Shown here: one piece after another, positions 20,524 to 30,864 of the stretch | Layout: every line of letters begins with the position of its first letter | How positions within the stretch are numbered: the first letter of the stretch is position 1 | From: Poa pratensis | Lineage: Eukaryota > Streptophyta > Magnoliopsida > Poales > Poaceae | Assembly (NCBI GenBank): GCA_947311845.1 | Contig: CAMZMU010000049.1 | Coordinates: forward strand, 3,221,368 to 3,285,367 | Direction: 5' to 3' | DNA: 64,000 nt | Program-made: the position numbers and the translations under genes | The notes under the pieces: model-generated | Databases searched by the model: none | Told to the model about the DNA's origin: nothing | Seen by the model: the letters and a program-made list of their open reading frames with translations, nothing else

Positions 20524-22146
20524 TGATACGTCTCCAACGTATCCATAATTTCTGCTGTTCCATGCTTATATTATACCATTTGCTACATGTTTTATATACA
20601 CTTCGTATCACTTTTATGCATTTTCTGGGACTAACCTATTAACAAGATGCCACAGTGCCAGTTCCCTGTTTTCTGCTGTTTTTGGTTTCAGAAAGTTACT
20701 TCTGGAAATATTCTCGGAATTGCACGAAACAAAAGGCCAGTCCCTATTTTTCCAGCACGTACACGGAGTCCGAAGGAGAGACGAAGAGCCACGAGGTGGC
20801 CAAACCACCAGGTGGCGCGGCAGTGGGCCCAGCCGCGCCTGGTGGTTTGGGCCCCTCGGGGGTCCGCCGACATCGCCCCTTCGCCTATTTATTCCCCGAG
20901 ACGCGAAAACCCTAAAACACCGAGCCTTTCATCCAGAACATATTCGCTGCCGCCGCCGTCGTCAACCCTAACTCGGGGGGTTCTGAAGCTCTTCCCGGCA
21001 CCCTGCCGGAGAGGGGAATCATCACCGGAGGGCTCTACATCGCCATGCCCGCCTCCGGAGTGATGCGTGAGTAGTTCATCCTTGGACTATGGGTCCATAG
21101 CAGTAGCTAGATGGTTGTCTTCTCCACTTGTGCCATCATGTTTAGATCTTGTGAGCTGCCTATCATGATCAAGATCATCTTATTGTAATGCTACATGTTG
21201 TGTTTGCTGGGATCTGACTTATATTGATACCTATGTGGAGCTGAATATTATATTATCATGTCTATGTCATTTGTGATCTTGCATGCTCTCCGTTACTTGT
21301 TGAAGCCTTGGCCACGTGAATACTTGTAACTCCAAGAGGGGGTATTTATGCATGATAGTTGGGTTCAACCTCTATTTAACCTGGGATAGTGACAGCAAGT
21401 TCTAAGGTTGTAGATGTGTTGTTGCCACTAGGGGTAAAACAGCAATGCTTTATTCAAGGATGAATGTATTGTTTACATTACGCACATTACTTAATGCAAT
21501 TGTCTGTTGCTTGCAACTTAATACTGGAAGGGGTACGGATGTTAACCGGAAAGTGGACTATTTAGGCATAGATGCATGCTGGATAGCGGTCTATGTACTT
21601 TGTCGTAATGCCCAAATGAATCTCATAGTAGACACCACAGCTCACACATGCATGTTATATGCACTTATCAATTGTCAATTGCCCAGCTGTAATTTGTTTA
21701 CCCAGCATGTTAGTTATCTTATTGGAGAGACACCACTAGTGAACTGTGGACCCCGGTCCATTCTTTTACATCTGAAATACAATCTACTGCAATCATTGTT
21801 CTCTACTGTTTTATGCAAACAAACATCATTTTCCATTCGATACGTTTAACCCTTTGTTTTCAGCAAGCCGGTGAGATTGACAACCTCACTGTTAAGTTGG
21901 GGCAAAGTAATTTGATTGTGTTGTGCAGGTTCCACGTTGGCACCGGAATCCCTGGTGTTGCGCCGCACTACACTCCTCCACCAACACCTTCGAAGCAAAC
22001 CTCGTTTTCCTACTGGTCCGATTAAACCTTGGTTTCATACTGAGGGAAAACTTACTGCTGCACTCATCATACCTTCCTCTTGGGGTTCCCAACTGACGTG
22101 TGACGTACAAGCAATTATTTCTGGAACTATTAAACTAGAGCCACCA
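20524..22146 (+). repeat. 3' LTR of element A
   Basis: 1623 bp, aligned end to end with the 5' LTR and followed by the TSD AGCGG. Contains the same TATTTAT box (20886) and a longer form of the GC-rich inverted repeat (about 20800-20855). Confidence 0.92.
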
Positions 22147-22874
22147 AGCGGCACCGGGCGCCGTGCGCTGGTACCGTGGTACGGTGGCAACGACGCGGCG
22201 TGATCTAGACTTCGGAATGCACTAGGCCACCAGCTGAGCAGAAGCAACAACACGCCGGGCCGCCGGCCAACCTAGGTGAAAGCATCGGCACGTGCGCATG
22301 AAGAGAAAATAGCCTCTGTTAATTGCAAGCAAAGCGCATGAATAGAAGGCAGAAACAAATTGCAATACTCTACCTAATCGCATACGATCAGGCAGGCTAG
22401 TTTTGGATTGTAGTCTGCTGCTAATTTTGTTGTAGAATTTTCAAAAATGAAGAGAAACAATGGTGACATTGCTACTTTTAAAAGAAAATTAGAAGCAAAT
22501 TTACGGAAAATGTAATTATCAGCCCCTTACACGGGCTTACGTCGACGCAGCTTCACGAACCGTCGATAACGAATGGACGAGTTTCCACCCAAACCCCAAC
22601 CACAGACCGCACCACACCACATTCGCGTCGGTCGCTCCTCTCATCCGCCCTTCATCTTGAATCCACACGTACATGTCTTCGCCATGGATCTTGGCGAGCT
22701 CTGCGATGCGGGATCGCAAGGAGCCGAGTCAGCGCTGTAGTCCAGTGGTGAGGGTGCGCGACGCCGTCGAGTTTGTCGTGGTTAACGGCGACGACGCATG
22801 CACCAAGGCATTTGACGTCACCACGCTAGGAGGAGGTGCGCTCTCGTGCGGTTCCCGGCCGACGATGACATCCT
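22147..22874. other. Unassigned host DNA, possible gene-edge remnant
   Basis: Continues the sequence interrupted at 13972. CGCAGCTTCACGAACCGT at about 22544 echoes 13138. An open frame at 22673-22927 (starting MSSPWILASSAM) has no domain I recognise and runs into the tandem array. No convincing gene. Confidence 0.35.
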
Positions 22875-23229
22875 TTAATAAAAAAGTTACCCACCTCGTA
22901 TTAATAGAGTTACCCTTCTGTTTATGAGATAGTTATCACCAATGTAGTCACCCTGTCTTGTGGCTAATAATTATCCGCCCAATACTGATGTAGTTACCCA
23001 TGTGTTCATGATGTAATTATTTATCACAAATCGATATAGTTGTCTCTCTCAGTAATAGTTATCCACCTAATACTGATAGAATTACCTAACCAGTACTGAT
23101 AAAGTTACCCCTGTATTTTCATGTTGGTAAAGTTACACATGTGTTCATAATGTAATTATCCATCACGAAATCGATGCAGTTACCTTACTCTCTCGATAAT
23201 AGTTATCACCCAATACTGATGAAGTTACC
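22875..23229. repeat. Degenerate GTTACC tandem array, left part
   Basis: Imperfect repeats built from words such as AATACTGATGTAGTTACC, CATGTGTTCATGATGTAATTAT and CACAAATCGATATAGTT, recurring about every 95-115 bp. The array is interrupted at 23229 by element B and resumes at 30011. Related GTTACCC words appear reversed at 62908-62980. Confidence 0.75.
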
Positions 23230-24822
23230 TGATGCGTGTAAAGTCACACGTCCGTTGGAAACCCCAAGAGGAAGGTATGATGAGTGCAGCAGCAAGTTTT
23301 CCCTCAGTATGAAACCAAGGTTATCATCCAGTAGGAAGTCAACGTTGCTCCGAAGGTGTTGGTGGAGGAATGTAGTGCGGCGCAACACCAGAGATTCCGG
23401 TGCCAACGTGGAACCTGCACAACACAATCAAACTACTTTGTCCCAACGAAACATGAGGTTGTCAATCTCACCGGGTTGCTGAAAACAAAGGATTAGACGT
23501 ATAGTGTGGAAAATGATGTTTGTTTGCAGAGAATGTAAAAGAACAATGATTGCAGTAGGTTGTATTTCAGATGTAAAAGAATGGACCGGGATCCACTGTT
23601 CACTAGTGGTGTCTCTCCATAATAAAATACTAAACATGTTGGGTGAACAAATTACAGTTAGGCAATTGACAAATAGAGAGGGCATAACAATGCACATACA
23701 TATCATGATGATCACTATGAGATTTATTTGGGCATTACGACAAAGTACACATACCGCCATCCAGCATGCATCTGTGTCTAAATAGTCCACCTTCAGGTTA
23801 GCATCCGCACCCCTTCCAGTATTAAGTTGCAAGCAACAGACAATTGCATTAAGTATGGTGCATAATGTAAACAACACTAATATCCTTAGACAAAGCATTG
23901 CTGTTTTACCCCTATTAGCAATAGCACATCCACAACCTTAGAACTTTCTGTCACTGTCCCAGATTAAATGGAGGCATGAACCTACTATCTAGCATAAATA
24001 CTCCCTCTTGGAGTTACAAGCATAAACTTGGCCAAAGCCTACACTAATAACGGAGAGCATGCAAGATCATAAACAACACATATATGATAGATCAATAATC
24101 AACTTGACATAGTATTCAATATCCATCGGATCCCAACAAACACAACATGTAGCATTACAATAAGATGATCTTGATCATGATAGGCAGCTCACAAGATCTA
24201 AACATGATGGCACAAAAGGAGAAGACAACCATCTAGCTACTGTATGGACCCGTAGTCCAAGGATGAACTACTCACGCATCACTCCGGAGGCAGGCATGGC
24301 GATGTAGAGCCCTCCGGTGATGATTCCCCTCTCTGCCAGGGTGCCGGAGGAGAACTTCTGAACCCCCGAGTTAGGGTTGACGGCGGCGGCAGCGGATGTT
24401 TTCTGGAAATATGGCTCGGTGTTTTAGGGTTTTCACGTCTGGAGGAATAAATAGGCGAAGGGGCGACGTCGGTGGAGGCGCGGGGCCCGCTCCCCATAGG
24501 GTGGCGCGGCAGGGGGCCCACCCACGTCACCATAGGGTGAGGGCGCCCTGCTGCCCCCCTTCGTCTCCTCTTCGGACTTCTGGAACGTGTCGGGAAAAAT
24601 AGGCATCTGGGATTTAATCTCGTCCGATTCCGTGAATATTTCCAGAACAGCTTTTCTGAAACCAAAAACAGCAGAAAATAGGAACTGGCACTGTGGCATC
24701 TTGTTAATAGATTAGTTCCAGAAAATGCATAAAAATTCTATGAAGTGTGAATAAAACATGTAGCTATTGGTATAAAACTTGCATGGAACATAAGAAATTA
24801 TAGATACGTTGGAGACGTATCA
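23230..24822 (-). repeat. 3' LTR of element B
   Basis: Begins on the plus strand TGATGCGTGTAAAGTCACAC and ends ACGTTGGAGACGTATCA. Collinear with 28415-30010. The reversed open frame at 23428-23898 is the counterpart of the LTR open frame in element A. Confidence 0.9.
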
Positions 24823-24859
24823 AGCATCCCCAAGCTTAGTTCTACTCGTCCTCGAGTAG
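24823..24859 (-). other. AGGA-loop hairpin and polypurine tract of element B
   Basis: On the minus strand CTACTCG-AGGA-CGAGTAG (24842-24859), followed by AACTAAGCTTGGGGATGCT up to the LTR. Identical to element A. Confidence 0.75.
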
Positions 24860-27408
24860 GTAAACGATAACAACAATAATTTCTGAAGTGACATGCTACC
24901 AACATAATCTTGATCAAATAATATTGTAAAGCATATGTCATGAATGAAGTGACTCAAGGCAATGGTCTATAGTTTGCTAACAAATAGATAATGAGTAAAC
25001 TCTGAATCATATAAGCAAAAGCTTTTCATAAATAGTACTTTCAAGACAAGCATCAAAAAGTTTTGCATAAGAGCTAACTCATAAAGCAATAGATTCTAAG
25101 TAAAAGGCATTGAAGCAACACAAAGGAAGATTAAGTTTCAGCAATTGCTTTCAACTTGTAACTTGTATATCTCATGGATAATTGTCAACACAAAGCAATA
25201 TAATAAGTGCAATAAGTAAACATATAAGAATTGTTGCACACAAAGTTGACACAAGTGTTTGCTTCAGGGATAGAAAGGAGTAGGTAAACTGACTCAACAA
25301 TAAAGTAAAAGATAGACCCTTCGCAGAGGAAGCAGGGATTAAATCATGTGCTAGAGCTTTTTAAGTTTTGAAAACATATAGAGAGCATAAAGTAAGTGTT
25401 TGAGAGGTGTTTGTTGTTGTCAACGAATGGCAGTGGGCACTCTATCCCCCTTGTCACCCAAACTTTCAAGAGCGGCTCCCATGAAGGACGTCATTTCTAC
25501 CCAAGGGTAGATCATCCCTCTTCTCTTTTGTTTACACATGCATATTTATAAATTGGTATGACACTCCTCCCAACCTTTGCTTACACAAGCCATGGCTAAC
25601 CGAATCCTCGGGTGCCTTCCAACAATCACATACCATGGAGGAGTGCCTATTTGATAAAGTTTAACATTTTGGAATTTGCTTTTGATAAATCATTGGCAAA
25701 CATGTGAAGATAATCAAATGGTTAAAGTTATAATTAATTGGGACTGGGCACCCCATTTGCCAGCTATTTTTGCAAGTTATTGGATAAGCGGATGTATATA
25801 CCACTAGTCCATTGGTGAAAGTCTGTCATGAATAAATGACAAGGTGATAGAGTAAACGCCACATACTTCCTGATGAGCTATAAAACATTGACACAAATAA
25901 GGAGTAATAAAGTTTTGAATAGTTTAAAGGTAGCACATGAAGTATTTACTTGGAATGGCAGGAAATACCACATAATAGGTAGATATGGTGGACACAATTG
26001 GCATGGGTTTTGGCTCAAGGTTTGGATGCACGAGAAGCATTCCCTCTCAGTACAAGTTTAGGCTAGCAAGGTTGTTTGAAGCAAACACAAGTATAAACCG
26101 GTACAGCAAGACTCACATGAAAACATATTGCAAGCATTATAAGACTCTACACTGTCTTTCCTTGTTGCTCAAACACTTTTACCAGAAAATATCTAGACCT
26201 TAGAGATACCAATCATGCAAACCAAATTTCAACAAGCTCTACAATAGTTCTTTACTAATAGACTTTTAACTACATGATGCAAGAGCTTAAACATGAAATA
26301 CTTTAGAGCTCAAAACAATTGCCAAGTGTCAAATAAAACAAGACAATGATCTATATGAGTGTCTTTTCGATATACCATCTACCATATGCAGCATTTTCTG
26401 AACCAACACATCAACCAAGCAACTCTCCAAGTAATTTACAAAAGAAACAAGAGAGTACTTTCCACAAGAATTAACAGCTCTAAAAGAGATGCATGAAAAA
26501 CAGGAGCTAAAAGTATAGCAGTAGCTAGATAAGAATACTCAAAAAATATAAGTGAAGAATATGAGTATTCACATGAAAAAGCGGAGCGTGTCTCTCTCCC
26601 ACACAAGAATGCTAGGATCCGACTTTATTCAGAAAAATAAAAACAACAAACAAAAATAAAAGCAAACAGACGCTCCAAGTAAAATACATAAAATGTGGAA
26701 ATTAAAATATAGTTTCACTAGAGATGACCTGATAAATTGTTGATGAAGAAGGGGATGCCCAAGGCATCCCCAAGCTTAGACGCTTGAGTCTTCTTGAATA
26801 TTGCAGGGATGACCCACGGGGCATCCCCAAGCTTAGGCTTTTCACTCTTCTTGATCACATCATATCATCCTTCTCTCTTACTCCTTGAAAACTTCCGCCA
26901 CACCAAACTCAGGTAACTCATTAGAGGGTTAGTGCATAATCAAAAATTCTCATATTCTACAGTGACACAATCATTACCAAAGCTTCTGGACATTACTTAC
27001 AGCCACTGATGTTTAATGGAGCAAAGAAATCCAATCAAACATAGTAAAAGAGGCAATGCAAAACGAAAGGCATAATCTGTCAAAAACAGAACAGTCTGGA
27101 AAGACGAATTTTTTCGAGGCACTTAACTTGCTCAGATGGAAGAAGCCCAAACTAATGAAAGTTGTGTACATATATAAGGATCGTGCATAATTTTTGTCAG
27201 AATTTTTCGAATTTTCTGTAGCGCATACAGCTCAAAATGGTGGACAACAAAAATCTGTCACTGCGCAGAAAATCCAATTTTAGCAACAACTTTCAACTAG
27301 AGACTTTACTTGGCACAACAATGCAATAAAATAAATATACAAAGGAGTTGCTACAGAAGTAAACAGCACCTTGACTCAAAATAAAATAAAATGACAGAAA
27401 ATAAAAAG
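24860..27408 (-). other. Noncoding 3' region of element B
   Basis: Reverse complement of the noncoding region of element A, with numerous small indels. PPT-like words AAGCTTGGGGATGCC recur near 26752-26780 and 26818-26836, including the same GGGGATGCC-CAA-GGCATCCCC hairpin. No open frame of note. Confidence 0.7.
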
Positions 27409-27457
27409 ATGGGTTGTCTCCCACAAGCGCTTTTCTTTAACGCCTTTCAGCTAGGCG
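27409..27457 (-). other. Two-hairpin RNA module of element B
   Basis: Minus-strand hairpin 1 is CGCCT-AGCTGAA-AGGCG (27457-27441). Hairpin 2 is GTGGG-AGACAA-CCCAT (27424-27409), closed with one G-U pair. Same spacing and AGCGCTT linker as element A. Confidence 0.7.
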
Positions 27458-27529
27458 CAGAAAGTGAAAATCAAGTGTTATCAAGAGATAAATCATCCAA
27501 ATCATCAAAAGGTTCCTCATAACTTGTCA

Positions 27530-28165
27530 CAATGGGTACCTCAGGTATTTCTGAAGATGTTTCATTATTTAAATTTCCCAAGTTTTACTAAGAGTTTTAT
27601 CAATTTTAAGTTCATAATGAGTCTTTGGCTTTGGCATCTTAGGAACATACATGAACTTTTGCTCCTTCCCCACATAAGCCTTCTCCTTAAACTTAAGAGA
27701 GGAAAGGTTGAACCCAAGGTTCCCATAGCTTCTTCTAGTTCACCAATCCTATGGTTTTGATTATCAAGAGCATGTTTAGCCTCTAAAGCAGTGATTCTTT
27801 CATTAGTGCTGCTTGCTACTGATTCAAGTAGTGTTGGAAAAAAAATTCTCCATAGAATTTAGTTTGTTTATAATATCCTCCAAAGTGATCTCAGTTTTAA
27901 TGTTAGTAGGTGGTGTTCCTACTAAACTTTCAATTAAATTACAAGCTTCTAAAGCAGGAGTACCTAGGAAATTACCCCCTGTAAGAGTATCCAAAACATA
28001 CCTATACCAACTAGTGATACCAACATAGAAATTCCTAAGAAGGATCATGGTAGAATGTTTTTTATTACATCTATGATGAGCATTACTAATCCTATACCAA
28101 GCATCTTTCAAACTTTCTCCACCTTGTTGCTTAAAGGACCGAACTTCAACTTCAGGAGTACTCAT
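27530..28165 (-). pseudogene. Shortened gag frame of element B
   Basis: ATG at 28165 on the minus strand. The first residues are MSTPE, as in element A, but the sequence then jumps to VRSFKQQGGESLKDAW, which aligns with the middle of element A gag (around its NFKQLDNEHVAQAW). About 135 N-terminal residues are therefore absent, without loss of frame. The frame continues through FYVGI, LDTLTGGNF and LIESLVG, then stops at 27824. Coiled-coil-like sequence in another frame (TNERITALEAKHALDNQ, GELEEAMG; about 27720-27800) shows that coding once extended further. No protease motif. A half-size gag might co-assemble with full-length Gag, or the frame may simply be decayed. Confidence 0.7.
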
Positions 28166-28385
28166 TTTAGCAAAAGTAAAAACAAAACCAAAATAACAAG
28201 ATAAAAACAAGTAACTAATTTTTTTTGTGTTTTTGATATAAAGAAAGCAAACAAGACAATATAAAAATAAAGCAAGACAAAAACAAAGTAAAGATATTGG
28301 GTGTGAGAGACTCCCCTTGCAAGAACGCCAGAAAATACTGGAGCCTAGTGGAGGCAGAAATCTTCTGAATCCAAAGCAACTCGAC

Positions 28386-28403
28386 TTCCTCGCAACGGCG
28401 CCA
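28386..28403 (-). other. Primer-binding site of element B, partly degraded
   Basis: Minus strand TGGCGCCGTTGC matches the tRNA-Asp site, but the next bases (GAGG instead of CGGGG) differ. Eleven base pairs separate it from the LTR. Confidence 0.75.
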
Positions 28404-28414
28404 GAAAATATGCT

Positions 28415-30010
28415 TGATGCGTGTAAAGTCACACGTCCGTTGGAAACCGCAAGAGGAAGGTATGATGAGTGCAGCAGCAAGTTTTCCCTCATTATGAAAC
28501 CAAGGTTATCAATCCAGTAGGAAGTCAACGTTGCTCCGAAGGTGTTGGTGGAGGAATGTAGTGCGGTGCAACACCAGAGATTCCGGTGCCAACGTGGAAC
28601 CTGCACAACACAATCAAACTACTTTGTCCCAACGAAACAGTGAGGTTGTCAATCTCACCGGCTTGCTGAAAACAAAGGATTAGGCGTATAGTGTGGAAAA
28701 TGATGTTTGTTTGCAGAGAATGTAAAAGAACAATGATTGCAGTAGGTTGTATTTCAGATGTAAAAGAATGGACCGGGGTCCACAGTTCACTAGTGGTGTC
28801 TCTCCATAATAAATACTAAACATGTTGGGTGAACAAATTACAGTTGGGCAATTGACAAATAGAGAGGGCATAACAATGCACATACATATCATGATGATCA
28901 CTATGAGATTTATTTGGCATTACGACAAAGTACACAGACCGCCATCCAGCATGCATCTGTGTCTAAATAGTCCACCTTCAGGTTAGCATCCGCACCCTTC
29001 CAGTATTAAGTTGCAAGCAACAGACAATTGCATTAAGTATGGTGCATAATGTAAACAACACTAATATCCTTAGACAAAGCATTGCTGTTTTACCCCTAGT
29101 AGCAACAGCACATCCACAACCTTAGAACTTTCTGTCACTGTCCCAGATTAAATGGAGGCATGAACCTACTATATAGCATAAATACTCCCTCTTGGAGTTA
29201 CAAGCATAAACTTGGCCAAAGCCTACACTAATAACGGAGAGCATGCAAGATCATAAACAACACATATATGATAGATCAATAATCAACTTGACATAGTATT
29301 CAATATCCATCGGATCCCAACAAACACAACATGTAGCATTACAATAAGATGATCTTGATCATGATAGGCAGCTCACAAGATCTAAACATGATGGCACAAA
29401 AGGAGAAGACAACCATCTAGCTGCTGTATGGACCCGTAGTCCAAGGATGAACTACTCCCGCATCACTCCGAAGGCAGGCATGGCGACGTAGAGCCCTCCG
29501 GTGATGATTCCCCTCTCCGGCAGGGTGCTGGAGGAGAACTTCTGAACCCCCCGAGTTAGGGTTGACAGCGGCGGCGGCAGCGGATGTTTTCTGTAAATAT
29601 GGCTCGGTGTTTTAGGGTTTTCGCGTCTATAGGAATAAATAGGCGAAGGGGCGACGTCAGTGGAGGCGCGAGGCCCGCTCCCCATAGGGTGGCGCGGCAG
29701 GGGGCCCACCCGCGCCGCCATAGGGTGAGGGCGCCCTGCTGCCCCCTTCGTCTCCTCTTCGGACTTCTGGAACGTGTCGGGAAAAATAGGCATCTAGCAT
29801 TTTGTCTCGTCCGATTCCGAGAATATTTCCAGAACAGCTTTTCTGAAACCAAAAACAGCAGAAAAAAGGAACTGGCACTGTGGCATCTTGTTAATAGGTT
29901 AGTTCCAGAAAATGCATAAAAAATGCTATGAAGTGTGAATAAAACATGTAGCTATTGGTATAAAACTAGCATGGAACATAAGAAATTATAGATACGTTGG
30001 AGACGTATCA
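28415..30010 (-). repeat. 5' LTR of element B
   Basis: Aligned with 23230-24822 and followed by the TSD TTACC. Contains TATTTAT (reversed, 29634-29653) and a GC-rich inverted repeat GGTGGCGCGG...CCGCGCCGCC (about 29689-29719). Confidence 0.9.
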
Positions 30011-30530
30011 TTACCCATCCAGTACTGATAAAGTTACCCATGTATTCATAGTGTAGTTATCCATCATAAAATCAATATAGTTAACATACTCTTTCGGTAA
30101 TAGTTACCACCAGTACTGATAAAATTAACCATGTGTTTTCATTGTATAGTTATCCACCACAAATTAATATAGTTAACAGGTAATAGTTGCCACCCCAATA
30201 TTGATAGAGTTACCACCCAGTACTGATAAAGTTCCCATGTGTTTTCATGGTGTAGTTATACTTCACAAAATCAATTTAGTTACCATACTTTCTTTGTAAT
30301 AGTTACCACCCCAATACTGACGGAGTTACCACCCAGTATGATAAACTTGTCCATGCATTTTCATGGTGTAGTTATCCATCACGAAATCGATTTAGTTGTC
30401 ATGTCCTTCAAATAATAGTTACGAACATAATGACCATAATTTTTTATGGTGTAGTTGTCATTATGAAATCGACAGTTATCATACTAATACTTGTGCACGA
30501 TAAATTTACCATCCAAAGTGATGTGGTAAC
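30011..30530. repeat. Degenerate GTTACC tandem array, right part
   Basis: Continues the array cut by element B. CCATGTGTTTTCATGGTGTAG-type words start at about 30037, 30131, 30235 and 30349, giving unit lengths near 94, 104 and 114 bp. Units carry CCAGTACTGATAAAGTTACC and TCACGAAATCGATTTAGTT. It reads as an old array diverged by substitution and indel. Confidence 0.75.
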
Positions 30531-30594
30531 TTTAAAACTCGTAAAAATCTAAAAGAACAACAAAAAAATGGTTCCATTTGAAAGGAAAAGGATG

Positions 30595-30644
30595 TCGCCT
30601 AGAGGAGGGGGGGGGGGGGGGGGGGGGGGGGGGTGAATAGGCGA
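30595..30644. repeat. 27-base poly(G) run inside an inverted repeat
   Basis: TCGCCTA (30595-30601) and TAGGCGA (30638-30644) are perfect inverted arms around GAGGA, a run of 27 G (30607-30633) and TGAA. The run is the longest homopolymer I noticed in the window. It may have expanded by slippage, or be an assembly artefact. Confidence 0.8.
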
Positions 30645-30864
30645 TTTAAACTTTTCCGGTTTAGGTTTGATAATTGCGGAATAAAACTAGGTGTTTAAAT
30701 TAACAAGCCACCAACCTAAATATATTAGGATCACCTATGGGCACCAATAACTTATGCTAAGCTAGACAAGCAACAAAGTGATAGCAATACAGAAAACTTC
30801 AAGCACGAAGGCTATCACAATGTAAAGTGCATAAGTAAAGAGCTCGGGTATAGAAATAACCGAG
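30645..30864. other. Anonymous repeat interrupted by element C, left side
   Basis: AT-rich sequence ending in GGTATAGAAATAACCGAG. It continues at 60875 after element C. No gene seen. Confidence 0.45.

Larger units (their letters stand above)
13973..22146 (+). mobile_element. Element A: complete non-autonomous Athila-like gypsy retrotransposon
   Basis: 8174 bp, starting TGATACGTCTCCAACGTATC and ending GAGCCACCA, with a perfect 5-bp TSD AGCGG at 13968-13972 and 22147-22151. LTRs of 1617 and 1623 bp are almost identical, so the insertion is recent. The internal region has a tRNA-Asp primer site, an intact gag-protease frame (15775-17868) and 2.6 kb of noncoding 3' sequence, with no RT, RNase H or integrase. 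It must therefore borrow polymerase functions. The TGATACGTCTCC terminus is common in Triticeae gypsy families; I do not commit to a family name. Confidence 0.93.
23230..30010 (-). mobile_element. Element B: non-autonomous relative of element A
   Basis: 6781 bp on the minus strand, with a perfect TSD TTACC at 23225-23229 and 30011-30015. LTR terminus, TATA region, AGGA hairpin, PPT and post-coding module all match element A in reverse complement. The internal region is only 3.6 kb, with a shortened gag and no protease or polymerase. LTRs (1593 and 1596 bp) differ at scattered sites and are clearly diverged from those of A, so B is a sister subfamily rather than a copy of A. Confidence 0.92.

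Noticed and set aside
22875..30530. Possible CRISPR-like array because of regularly spaced repeats
   Set aside because: Repeats are degenerate, unit length drifts from about 94 to 115 bp, there are no unique spacers between constant repeats, and the genome is a plant's.
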